The notes under the pieces were generated by a model that did no database searches, had not been told where the DNA came from, and saw only the letters and a list, made by a program, of their open reading frames with translations. DNA of 45,770 nucleotides from Weizmannia acidilactici (lineage in GTDB: Bacteria; Bacillota; Bacilli; Bacillales; Bacillaceae_C): NCBI RefSeq assembly GCF_008974185.1, contig NZ_BKZP01000028.1, forward strand, positions 1 through 45,770, in the 5' to 3' direction. The first letter of the stretch is position 1; each line of letters starts with the position of its first letter. Shown here in pieces: positions 32,988-40,318 of the stretch. The translations under genes and the position numbers were made by a program.

Positions 32988-33980
32988 TTATGCCCATGCT
33001 GGGACTGAAACCGGCTGTTTTAAAAATGCAAGCCAACCCTCATCTTCCAACTTTAAAAGTGTGAGGGAAATTCCGGCCATATCAATTGATGTCATCAAAT
33101 TGTCGACCTTTTTAAAATCAACGGCAAGTCCTTCCCGGTCGAGAAGCGCATGGACATCATTCGTAAAAATATATTGCTCCATCAGCGGGGTGGCGCCGAG
33201 CCCGTTGACGAGCACCGCATACCGGTCCCCTCGCTTCCAGTTGAACGCTTTTTTCAGCTGGGCAACAAGCTCCTCCGCAATTTCTTTCGACGTTTTGATT
33301 TTTTCGCGCCGGTAACCCGGTTCCCCGTGAATCCCGATGCCGTACTCCATTTCACCTTCTTCCAGCTGGAAGCCAGGTTTTCCGACTTCCGGAACGGTTG
33401 CCGGCGAAACCGCAACACCGATCGTTTTGATATTCGGCACTAACCGGTCAGCCAATGCTTTGATTTCTTCAAGCGTTTTGCCTTCCGCCGCGGCCGCACC
33501 CAAAATTTTATGGACAAGGACAGTGCCGGCAACGCCGCGCCTCCCTGCCGTGTACGTGCTGTCTTCAACGGCGATGTCATCGTCGACAATGACTTTCTCT
33601 ACTTTGATGTCCTCCATGTCGGCCAATTCCTGCGCCATGTCAAAATTCATCACATCCCCAGTATAATTTTTCACAATCAAAAACACACCGGCGCCCTGGT
33701 CGGCTTTTTTGATCGCCTCTAAAATCTGATCCGGCGTCGGCGAGGTAAACACTTCACCGCAGACGGCCGCAGACAACATCCCTTCCCCGACAAAACCGGC
33801 ATGGCTCGGTTCATGCCCGCTTCCGCCGCCGCTGACCAGCCCTACTTTTCCTTCATCCTGGAAAGTGCGGTAAATCACACCCGTCCCTTCAATCCGTTCC
33901 ACTTTCCCTTCATTGGCATACACAAAGCCGTTGAGCATTTCGTCCACCACATTTTTCGGATCATTCAAGATTTTTTTCAT
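32988..33980 (-). CDS. dhaK: Dihydroxyacetone kinase substrate-binding subunit DhaK
   Basis: A 330-residue subunit that binds dihydroxyacetone covalently as a hemiaminal on a histidine, here expected in EYGIGIHGEPGYRREK. Other landmarks are GLVSGGGSGHEPSHAGFVG, the FLIVKNYTGDVMNFDMA segment, and LVNGLGATPLMEQYI. The ATG at 33980 has GGAGGGA at about 7 bases; nine upstream codons in frame lack support. First gene of the PTS-dependent kinase operon. Together with GldA (7.8 kb) it would convert glycerol to dihydroxyacetone phosphate. A cre site overlaps its promoter. Confidence 0.96.
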   Translation of the reverse strand: MKKILNDPKNVVDEMLNGFVYANEGKVERIEGTGVIYRTFQDEGKVGLVSGGGSGHEPSHAGFVGEGMLSAAVCGEVFTSPTPDQILEAIKKADQGAGVFLIVKNYTGDVMNFDMAQELADMEDIKVEKVIVDDDIAVEDSTYTAGRRGVAGTVLVHKILGAAAAEGKTLEEIKALADRLVPNIKTIGVAVSPATVPEVGKPGFQLEEGEMEYGIGIHGEPGYRREKIKTSKEIAEELVAQLKKAFNWKRGDRYAVLVNGLGATPLMEQYIFTNDVHALLDREGLAVDFKKVDNLMTSIDMAGISLTLLKLEDEGWLAFLKQPVSVPAWA

Positions 33981-34066
33981 GGCGCGTCCCTCCATATCGC
34001 TATGCACTGCGGGCAGGCTCCATTTCTACTTTGCCCGAAGCTGCATTTCTTGAAACCTTTTCTTTT

Positions 34067-34081
34067 ATTATAACGCTTTCA
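34067..34081 (-). promoter_or_regulatory. dhaK promoter -10 overlapped by a cre site
   Basis: On the minus strand TGAAAGCGTTATAA (34068-34081) matches the cre consensus with one mismatch and overlaps a TATAAT -10 element (34067-34072). CcpA binding there should block transcription. The -35 is weak. Confidence 0.7.
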
Positions 34082-34139
34082 AACCGAAAGAAAATTATTT
34101 TATTTTTGGCGCAGCATGACCATCCTATAAATGGACATA

Positions 34140-34178
34140 AGCACCTTTCATGCGGGAAGTTTTTTCCTGTGCTATAGT
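34140..34178 (+). promoter_or_regulatory. nfrA promoter with AGCA element (possible Spx site)
   Basis: -10 TATAGT at 34173-34178 with no good -35. AGCA at 34140-34143 falls at about -45 to -42 from the inferred start, the place where Spx-activated Bacillus promoters carry AGCA. Confidence 0.4.
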
Positions 34179-34214
34179 AAAATTTAAGCCCATTCTAGAC
34201 AGGAGTGTTCGAAT

Positions 34215-34961
34215 ATGAATTCAGTCATTGAAACGATCCTCAACCACCGTTCAATCCGCCAATATGAAGACCGGCCGCTTTCGGATGATCAAATCCGCCT
34301 GATCGTCCAGAGCGCGCAGGCGGCGGCGACATCGCATTTTGTCCAAGCCTATACGATCCTCGGCATAAAAGATCCGGAGCGGAAGAAAAAACTTGCTGAA
34401 TTGACCGGGAACCGGCATGTGGAAACATGCGGGCATCTTCTCATTTTCTGTGCTGATTTCCATAAACACGAGCTATCTGCCGAAATGGAAGGTGTAGATG
34501 TATCGGAGGCGCTACAAACAACGGAGAAGTTTATGGTCGGGCTCATCGACACCGCATTGGCCGCGCAAAATGCCGCGCTCGCTGCAGAATCAATGGGGCT
34601 TGGCATCTGCTATGTCGGGGGGTTACGCAACCGCTTGCCGGAAGTTTCGGAGCTGCTCCGTATCCCAAAATATGTTCTTCCGTTATTTGCGATGACAATC
34701 GGCTATCCGGCCAACCCATCCGGGAAAAAACCGCGCATGCCGGTTGAAAACATTTATTTTGAAGAAGAATACCCAAACGACGAAAATTTGCTGAAAAAAC
34801 AGCTGCAGCAATATAACGAAACAATCTCGCAATATTACACCGAGCGTACAAACGGCAAACGGAGCGACACTTGGACAGGCCAAATGGCGCAGTTCTTCAA
34901 AGAACCGGCCCGCGCTTATATGAAAAATTATGTACAAAGCCAGGGGTTTGACAAAAAATAA
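34215..34961 (+). CDS. nfrA: NADPH-dependent FMN nitro/flavin reductase (NfrA)
   Basis: A 248-residue nitroreductase-superfamily enzyme using FMN and NADPH to reduce nitroaromatics, quinones, flavins or H2O2. It is collinear with Bacillus NfrA1: VIETILNHRSIRQYEDRPL at the start, AQAAATSHFVQAYTILG, LIDTALAAQNAALAAESMGLGICYVGGLRN in the middle, and TIGYPANPSGKKPRMP plus YYTERTNGKRSDTW near the end. ATG 34215 has AGGAG at 9 bases. It is a single-gene unit with its own promoter and terminator. In B. subtilis nfrA is part of the thiol-stress response; a suitably placed AGCA element suggests the same here. Confidence 0.92.
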   Translation: MNSVIETILNHRSIRQYEDRPLSDDQIRLIVQSAQAAATSHFVQAYTILGIKDPERKKKLAELTGNRHVETCGHLLIFCADFHKHELSAEMEGVDVSEALQTTEKFMVGLIDTALAAQNAALAAESMGLGICYVGGLRNRLPEVSELLRIPKYVLPLFAMTIGYPANPSGKKPRMPVENIYFEEEYPNDENLLKKQLQQYNETISQYYTERTNGKRSDTWTGQMAQFFKEPARAYMKNYVQSQGFDKK

Positions 34962-34968
34962 GCATCGC

Positions 34969-35000
34969 ACCTGCGCAAAGGGGAATGCGCAGGTTTTTTT
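34969..35000 (+). terminator. nfrA terminator
   Basis: CCTGCGC / GCGCAGG stem, 10-base loop, then TTTTTTT. Confidence 0.9.
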
Positions 35001-35108
35001 ACCATATGAAGAGTATATTAAAATTACTTTTTTTCTGTTAAAATAGAATACGATGCTTTAACACTTAAAAGCGTTCAATGAAAAAAGTGAAAAGTGAGAT
35101 TGATAGAT

Positions 35109-36446
35109 ATGGAAAAAAATCAACAGCATTTGCAAAAAGGCCTGTCACCAAGGCATGTCCAATTTATCGCATTGGCCGGAATGATTGGGACAGGCATTTT
35201 TAAAGGAAGTTCGGATACAGTCAGCCTGGCAGGTCCGAGTGTCGCCCTCGCCTACTTCATCGGGGGTGTGCTTCTGTTTATCGTGATGTTGGCGCTGGGG
35301 GAAATGGCGCTTGTGTACCCGGGCCTGAACGTTCAAAACCTGATCCATAAAGCGTTCGGCAGCCGGATTTCCTTTATTATCGGCTGGCTTTACTGGATTA
35401 ACTGGGTTATTGTCACGGTGGTTGAACTGATTGCGGCCGGCAGTTTTTTGAAATACTGGTTCCCGGGCGTGCCGCTTTGGCAGCTCAGTTTTATTTGCGC
35501 CGCGTTCATTATCGGGATCAATCTAATCGAAGTCAAATATTACGGCGAGTTTGAATTTTGGATTGCCGGCATTAAAATCATTACGCTGATCGCGTTTATT
35601 TTGCTCGGCGGGCTTATTTTATTCGGTTTATTCCCCGGGACATCTTCCACTTTGTCCAACTATACCGCGCACGGCGGTTTTTTCCCGCACGGCTTTGGCG
35701 GGACGTTCAGCGCCTTTCTTGTCGTCATGTTTTCCTACGGCGGGGCTGAACTGATCGGCGTGACCGTTTCGGAAACAAAAAACAGTGAAAAAGTGCTGCC
35801 GCAGGTGATTAAGCAAACCGTGGTGCGTGTGATGCTGTTTTACATTTTGCCGATTTTGATCATTTGCGGCATTATCCCGTGGAATCAGGTTTCATCCGCA
35901 GAAAGCCCATTTGTACAGGTTTTTAGCAGCACCGGCATTCCGGCTGCCGCACATGTTATGAATTTTGTGCTGCTGACTGCCGTTCTTTCTGCAGCCAATT
36001 CCGGCATCTATGCCACATCAAGGACATTGTTTAACATGGCGCAGTCCGGCGAAGCGCCGCGGGCTTTTCTAAAAATTTCCAAAAAAGGCATCCCGCACAG
36101 CGGTATTTTGTTGACCGCCCTGTTTATCCTGGCCGGCATTGTTTTGGCATATCTCACACCAGACCAAGTAATCAGCTATCTGATGGCGATCCCGGGCTTT
36201 ACCGTGCTGCTTGTCTGGATGGCTATTTGCGGGGCGCAGCTAAAACTCCGGAAATCATATAAAAAGCGGCCGGCATTCCACGTAAAAGGATATCCGTTTG
36301 TAACTTGGATTGCGTTTTTGGCATTGGCGGGGATTTTTCTGGCATTTTTATTGGGCGGAAGCAGTAAAATCGGAACAACCGTATGCCTGATCATTTTAGC
36401 CGTGCTGATTGCCTTGTCTCTCCGGGTAAAAGAAACGGCTGAATAA
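35109..36446 (+). CDS. Amino acid permease, APC superfamily
   Basis: A 445-residue cytoplasmic-membrane amino acid/proton symporter with about 12 hydrophobic segments. The AAT/AGT-type signature is clear: LSPRHVQFIALAGMIGTGIFKGSS at the start of helix 1, GEMALVYPG after helix 2, GGAELIGVTVSETKN in helix 6, and ANSGIYATSRTLFNMAQSGEAP after helix 8. Bacillus relatives include YtnA, YbgF, RocE and AapA types; the substrate cannot be told from sequence. I use ATG 35109; a GTG at 35094 is also in frame and the SD (AAGTGAGA) is weak for either. The following gene ykuK starts 52 bases later on the same strand. Confidence 0.88.
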   Translation: MEKNQQHLQKGLSPRHVQFIALAGMIGTGIFKGSSDTVSLAGPSVALAYFIGGVLLFIVMLALGEMALVYPGLNVQNLIHKAFGSRISFIIGWLYWINWVIVTVVELIAAGSFLKYWFPGVPLWQLSFICAAFIIGINLIEVKYYGEFEFWIAGIKIITLIAFILLGGLILFGLFPGTSSTLSNYTAHGGFFPHGFGGTFSAFLVVMFSYGGAELIGVTVSETKNSEKVLPQVIKQTVVRVMLFYILPILIICGIIPWNQVSSAESPFVQVFSSTGIPAAAHVMNFVLLTAVLSAANSGIYATSRTLFNMAQSGEAPRAFLKISKKGIPHSGILLTALFILAGIVLAYLTPDQVISYLMAIPGFTVLLVWMAICGAQLKLRKSYKKRPAFHVKGYPFVTWIAFLALAGIFLAFLLGGSSKIGTTVCLIILAVLIALSLRVKETAE

Positions 36447-36498
36447 AGCTTTTTGCTGCAACATCACAAAAGCCTTTCATATAATAAAGGAAAAGGCC

Positions 36499-37032
36499 AT
36501 GGGTGGTGCAGAGATGAAGTTGTCGTTTCAAAACCTCCAGGAAAAAAATATGTCATTCGAAGAAGTATTTTTCCATATTGCCGCTTTTATGAAACTCGAC
36601 CCGAAAGGCAATTACCGCCTAATGGTCGGGACGGATTCACAAGTGCACAGAACGTACACATTATTCATTACCGGCATTGTCATTCAGCAGGAACGGCACG
36701 GTGTATGGGCCTGCATCCGGAAAACGGTTGTACCGAGAATAATGGACCATTTGCACGAACGGATTTCGCTGGAATTATCTTTAACCGAGGAAATTGTCGC
36801 TCTGTTTACGGAAGAAAAAAAGAACGAACTGATCGATATTATTCTGCCTTATTTGTACGAAGGCGCCTCTTTTACAATGGAAGGCCATATCGATATCGGC
36901 GCAGGCAGGCGGAACAAAACGAGCAATTTCGTAAATGAAATGGTCGCGCGCATGGAATCCATGGGCGTGGAGCCGAAAATCAAGCCGGATGCATTTGTGG
37001 CCTCGTGCTATGCGAACCGGTATACAAAATAA
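36499..37032 (+). CDS. ykuK: RNase H-like protein YkuK (DUF458)
   Basis: A 177-residue protein closely resembling Bacillus YkuK. The RNase H-like fold is indicated by LMVGTDSQVHRTYTLFITGIVI (first acidic residue), HLHERISLELSLTEEIVALF, GHIDIGAGRRNKTSNFVNEMVARM and IKPDAFVASCYANRYTK. Enzymatic activity is not established for the family. Two starts are possible: ATG 36499 with AAAGGA, or ATG 36514, which aligns with the Bacillus protein's N-terminus. It is followed by a strong terminator. Confidence 0.9.
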   Translation: MGGAEMKLSFQNLQEKNMSFEEVFFHIAAFMKLDPKGNYRLMVGTDSQVHRTYTLFITGIVIQQERHGVWACIRKTVVPRIMDHLHERISLELSLTEEIVALFTEEKKNELIDIILPYLYEGASFTMEGHIDIGAGRRNKTSNFVNEMVARMESMGVEPKIKPDAFVASCYANRYTK

Positions 37033-37037
37033 ACTTT

Positions 37038-37074
37038 CCCCATAAGATAGATTGCAATCTTATGGGGCTTTTTT
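37038..37074 (+). terminator. ykuK terminator
   Basis: CCCCATAAGAT / ATCTTATGGGG, an 11-base perfect stem, then CTTTTTT. Confidence 0.93.
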
Positions 37075-37150
37075 CTGTTCTTATATAGGGGAAAAGTAAG
37101 CAAACTTCACCTTTCATATAAATCCGATAAAAAAACTTACAATAATTCCA

Positions 37151-37178
37151 TTGACTTTTACCAACTTTCTGATAAAAT
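37151..37178 (+). promoter_or_regulatory. Promoter of the SAM riboswitch transcript
   Basis: TTGACT (37151-37156), 16-base spacer, TAAAAT (37173-37178) preceded by TGA. The transcript would start about 9 bases before the riboswitch P1 stem. Confidence 0.8.
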
Positions 37179-37193
37179 TGACATAACAACAGA

Positions 37194-37298
37194 CTTATCA
37201 AGAGTGACGGAGGGACCTGGCCCAATGAAGTCCGACAACCTGCCAGCACACGGTAAGGTGCCAAGTCCAGCAAAATGGGGACCATTTTGGAAGATAAG
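37194..37298 (+). ncRNA. SAM-I (S-box) riboswitch
   Basis: The conserved S-box core is present. P1 CTTATC pairs with GATAAG at the two ends. Between them lie AAGAG, GGAGGGACCTGGCCCAATGA, CAACCTGCC, and AAGGTGCCAAGTCCAGCA. A factor-independent terminator follows after 19 bases. Binding of S-adenosylmethionine should stabilise P1 and permit the terminator, turning off the downstream exporter gene when SAM is plentiful. Confidence 0.96.
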
Positions 37299-37317
37299 CG
37301 AAATACATAAAACGCTG

Positions 37318-37347
37318 TCTTTCCGTAATGGCGGAAAGATTTTTTTG
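37318..37347 (+). terminator. Riboswitch-controlled intrinsic terminator
   Basis: TCTTTCCG / CGGAAAGA stem with a 6-base loop and a run of seven to eight T. It is the expression platform of the SAM-I riboswitch. Confidence 0.9.
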
Positions 37348-37510
37348 TAAATTGGCGTACAAATTTTCTTTCTTCCAATTTCCGCCCCTCCTATGCGCAA
37401 TACTTCACTTGATCGAAAGGGGCTGATTTTATCGAAAGGCTGACGCTGGAAATTATTAAACAGGCAGAATTACCAAATATTATACGGTCAAGAAAGCGGG
37501 GAAATTGACA

Positions 37511-38395
37511 ATGCAAAAGTTAATTGTTTTAGCACTTGTAGGTCTTGCCGCACAGCTGGTGGACGGATCCCTCGGGATGGGTTATGGGGTCACTTCGACA
37601 TCACTGCTGCTGGCATTCGGGATTGCGCCGGCTGTTGCGTCGGCTTCCGTACATTTGGCGGAGGTTTTTACAACGGCGGCATCCGGCGTCTCCCATATGA
37701 AGTTTGGAAATGTCGATAAAGGTATTATATGGAAATTGGTTGTTCCGGGGGCTGTTGGTGCTTTTCTTGGGGCGACTGTACTCAGCCATCTTCCGGCAAG
37801 TACGTTAAAACCTTATATCTCCATTTTCCTTATTGCACTGGGCATCTATATTCTCGTCCGGTTTTTAATCAATGCGCACGGAACTCTGAAAATCAGAAAG
37901 AAATCGCGATCCAATGCATTTTTTATTCCGCTTGGTTTTGTTGCAGGGTTTTTCGATGCAACCGGAGGCGGCGGATGGGGGCCGATTGCAACGCCGGCAT
38001 TGCTGTCAAGGAATGACATTGAACCCCGGAAAGTTATCGGTTCGGTGGATACAAGTGAATTTGCCGTTTCTCTTGCTTCCAGCATCGGCTTTCTTTTATC
38101 CCTCGGTGCCATGCAGATCAACTGGCTCTGGACGATTGCCCTGATGTTGGGTGGGCTGATCGCAGCGCCGATCGCAGCTTATCTTGTCAAAATCATGCCG
38201 GCTCATTTGCTTGCCGTGATTGTAAGCGGCATGATTGTGTTCAGTAATGTCCAAACTTTGTTGAAACTGGCCAATGCGGACAGCAGCTGGTACACCATCA
38301 TCTATACGGCAATTGTTGTGATTTGGGGAATCCTGATTTTCTATACAGCAAGAAAACATAAACGGGCCGTGCCTGGTGTAGAAGTTGCAGAATAG
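37511..38395 (+). CDS. TauE/SafE (TSUP) family sulfur-compound exporter
   Basis: A 294-residue membrane protein with about eight hydrophobic segments and the duplicated TSUP signatures: DGSLGMGYGVTSTSLLLAFG in the first half and GFFDATGGGGWGPIATPALL in the second, with HLAEVFTTAASGVSH after the first repeat. Family members move sulfite, sulfonates or other organosulfur anions across the membrane. Control by a SAM-I riboswitch ties it to sulfur/methionine supply, so sulfate or sulfite handling is likely. ATG 37511 follows GGGGA at 9 bases, and a short upstream frame stops 2-3 bases before it. A terminator follows. Confidence 0.9.
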   Translation: MQKLIVLALVGLAAQLVDGSLGMGYGVTSTSLLLAFGIAPAVASASVHLAEVFTTAASGVSHMKFGNVDKGIIWKLVVPGAVGAFLGATVLSHLPASTLKPYISIFLIALGIYILVRFLINAHGTLKIRKKSRSNAFFIPLGFVAGFFDATGGGGWGPIATPALLSRNDIEPRKVIGSVDTSEFAVSLASSIGFLLSLGAMQINWLWTIALMLGGLIAAPIAAYLVKIMPAHLLAVIVSGMIVFSNVQTLLKLANADSSWYTIIYTAIVVIWGILIFYTARKHKRAVPGVEVAE

Positions 38396-38404
38396 AGCGG
38401 ATAG

Positions 38405-38439
38405 AATCGGACAGGTTGCAAAAATTTGTCCGATTTTTC
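38405..38439 (+). terminator. Terminator of the TauE/SafE gene
   Basis: AATCGGACA / TGTCCGATT stem over a 13-base loop, then TTTTC. Confidence 0.85.
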
Positions 38440-38501
38440 TTATTTTCAATTCAAAAAGAATTCCCCACAATAAAGAAACTTAATTTGATGGAGAGGATTG
38501 T

Positions 38502-38685
38502 ACGATCGAAAAGGTACCGATTAAAGCACTTGAAAAAATGGCAAACCATGACTTGAGGAAGCGGGGGACAGGCCGCACGCTTGATTTCCACTAAAAATAA
38601 ACCACCGGAGATGGAGGAAGCCGTTGCCGCATTTAAAAAATCGATGGGATACGATCCTGCCCGAAAGATATCCCACAAAAAGTAA
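38502..38685 (+). pseudogene. Frameshifted remnant of a small unknown gene
   Basis: GGAGAGG stands before a frame reading TIEKVPIKALEKMANHDLRK and then running to a stop. After a one-base shift near 38580 the sequence continues as STKNKPPEMEEAVAAFKKSM then GYDPARKISHKK to TAA at 38683. Both pieces look like real protein and join into about 60 residues, with no ATG/GTG/TTG start in frame. A terminator follows at 38718. The family is not recognised. Confidence 0.4.
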
Positions 38686-38717
38686 AATGTGCTTTACGGT
38701 CCCCATTTTGATCCTTT

Positions 38718-38751
38718 GCCATCATCAGCGTAATATCCTGATGGCTTTTTT
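38718..38751 (+). terminator. Terminator after the small remnant
   Basis: GCCATCAtCAG / CTGATGGC hairpin (one bulged base) followed by TTTTTT on the plus strand. It also lies beyond the 3' end of the convergent glxK. Confidence 0.8.
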
Positions 38752-38808
38752 AGTTCAAAAACGGCATTGCTTCTTTTCGGAACGGCTGCAAGTCGAAGCA
38801 GGCATGGA

Positions 38809-39960
38809 CTATTTTTCTGCACGTTTTGCCAAACAAAACGCCCGGTACGCCGTTTCTCCGGCGTTCGTAATCAGTTTTTCAGCATTTGCAATTGCTTCGT
38901 TCAATGCTATCGGTTTTGGCACAGCATCAATGACCAGATCTATACCGTGTTCGTAAACCGCCTGCAGATCATCGTCGGCGCTGCCTGCAACAGCAATGAC
39001 CGGTATACCGTATTTTTTGGCAAGCTGCGCGACTCCGATTGGCGCTTTTCCGTTCACCGACTGGTTATCTATTTTTCCCTCTCCCGTTATGACAAGATCA
39101 GCATCTTTTACATGCTGTTCCAGATTCACCAATTCAAGCACTTTTGCAATGCCGCGTTCCAGTTTCGCCCCGCAAAAAGCGAGCAAGCCGGCACCGAGAC
39201 CGCCCGCCGCGCCGGCCCCCTTTGCATCGGCAACGTCCATGCCCAGCTGTTCTTTTATTTTTTCGGCATAGCGGAAAAGAATACCGTCCAACATTGGCAA
39301 ATCTTCTGCCTTCGCACCTTTTTGCGGCCCGTAAATAAAAGAAGCGCCATTTTTGCCGCAAAGCGGATTGGTGACATCCGTGAGCCCGATGATTTCAACA
39401 TCCGCAAAACGCGGATCCAAATGAGAAACATCAATTGTCTCGATTTCGTTAACTCCTTCAGCTCCGAGCCGGATTTCGCGGCCTTTCTTGTCTTTGAATG
39501 ATACGCCGAGCGCCTCCGCCATACCGGCCCCGCCGTCATTGGTCGCACTGCCGCCGAGCCCCACATAAATTGTCTTTGCGCCACGGCCGAGCGCCGACCG
39601 GATCAATTCTCCTGTTCCGTAAGTGGTCGTTTTAAATGGATTCATCGTTGTTTTGTCGACATACTGTAATCCGGAAGCTTCCGCCATTTCGATAATCGCG
39701 GTATTGCCATAGAGCATCCCATATTTTGCTTTTACCTTGTTTCCAAGCGGCCCGGTTACTTTTTCGTATACGTATTTCCCTTTGCAGGCGGACACCAGGC
39801 TGTCAACGGTCCCCTCCCCGCCATCGGCAATGGGAATTTTGACAATCTCAACATTCACGGCCACTCTTCTAATCCCTTTTTCGATAAAATTTTCCACTTC
39901 CATAGAGGATGCGCTGCCTTTAAAGGAGTCCGCAGCAATCACAATTTTTGATTTGGACAC
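38809..39960 (-). CDS. glxK: Glycerate kinase (GlxK/GarK family)
   Basis: Phosphorylates D-glycerate with ATP to phosphoglycerate. The 383 residues contain VIAADSFKGSASSMEVENFIEKG at the N-terminus, IADGGEGTVDSLVSA, the IYVGLGGSATNDGGAGMAEALG substrate/nucleotide region, GAGAAGGLGAGLLAF and DLVITGEGKIDNQSVNGKAPIGVA. I start at GTG 39960, with GAGGTG 6 bases upstream; a GTG six codons earlier overlaps that SD. It is transcribed alone, convergent with the TauE/SafE region. No glyoxylate or glycerate permease gene is next to it. Confidence 0.93.
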   Translation of the reverse strand: MSKSKIVIAADSFKGSASSMEVENFIEKGIRRVAVNVEIVKIPIADGGEGTVDSLVSACKGKYVYEKVTGPLGNKVKAKYGMLYGNTAIIEMAEASGLQYVDKTTMNPFKTTTYGTGELIRSALGRGAKTIYVGLGGSATNDGGAGMAEALGVSFKDKKGREIRLGAEGVNEIETIDVSHLDPRFADVEIIGLTDVTNPLCGKNGASFIYGPQKGAKAEDLPMLDGILFRYAEKIKEQLGMDVADAKGAGAAGGLGAGLLAFCGAKLERGIAKVLELVNLEQHVKDADLVITGEGKIDNQSVNGKAPIGVAQLAKKYGIPVIAVAGSADDDLQAVYEHGIDLVIDAVPKPIALNEAIANAEKLITNAGETAYRAFCLAKRAEK

Positions 39961-40182
39961 GGGTTTCACCTCTTGCACTGTTAACTGATTTTTATTATAT
40001 CATGCCGGCCTGTAGAAATTGACGCAATAGAGGGGCTGATTTCGCGGTACCGATCGATCATACTCCCATATGGATGTAAAACCCCGTCCACGGGTATATT
40101 TCTCTTTTTCGCTGATATATCGCCGATTTCCGCTGATTTCTATTCCAAAATGAAGCAAATACCAATACCCCATCATGAATAG
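39961..40182. other. Intergenic region with GCTGAT-type short repeats
   Basis: Between glxK and the helicase terminator. It holds CGCTGATATAT-CGCCGATTTC-CGCTGATTTC at about 40109-40140 and a related GGGCTGATTTCGCGG at about 40033. A 69-codon minus-strand frame here has no SD and no recognisable family, so I do not call it. Confidence 0.45.
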
Positions 40183-40211
40183 AAAAAAGGCCGTCCCTTT
40201 TAGGAACAACC
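40183..40211 (-). terminator. Terminator downstream of the helicase gene
   Basis: On the minus strand GGTTGTTCC / GGGACGGCC (with G-U pairs) around TAAAA is followed by TTTTTT. Confidence 0.7.
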
Positions 40212-40221
40212 TTTAAATTAA

Positions 40222-40314
40222 TTACAAATTCATCTTATTCAGCAAATCCCGCAGTACCTTCAGTTCCGCCGTATTCAGCGTAATTCCCTTTCCCACTTTT
40301 TCGCGTCCCGGCGC
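40222..40314 (-). pseudogene. C-terminal scrap of a PC4/YdbC-like protein
   Basis: A 30-codon frame without a start codon reads APGREKVGKGITLNTAELKV and then LRDLLNKMNL to TAA. It resembles the end of the PC4 (transcriptional coactivator p15/YdbC) ssDNA-binding domain, where a KMGKGITL segment is conserved. An in-frame TAG precedes it, right after the helicase stop. Short length makes this tentative. Confidence 0.4.
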
Positions 40315-40318
40315 CTAG

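Noticed and set aside
40000-40209. 69-codon minus-strand open frame downstream of the helicase gene
   Set aside because: No SD, no recognisable family. It runs through the terminator hairpin and the short repeats.
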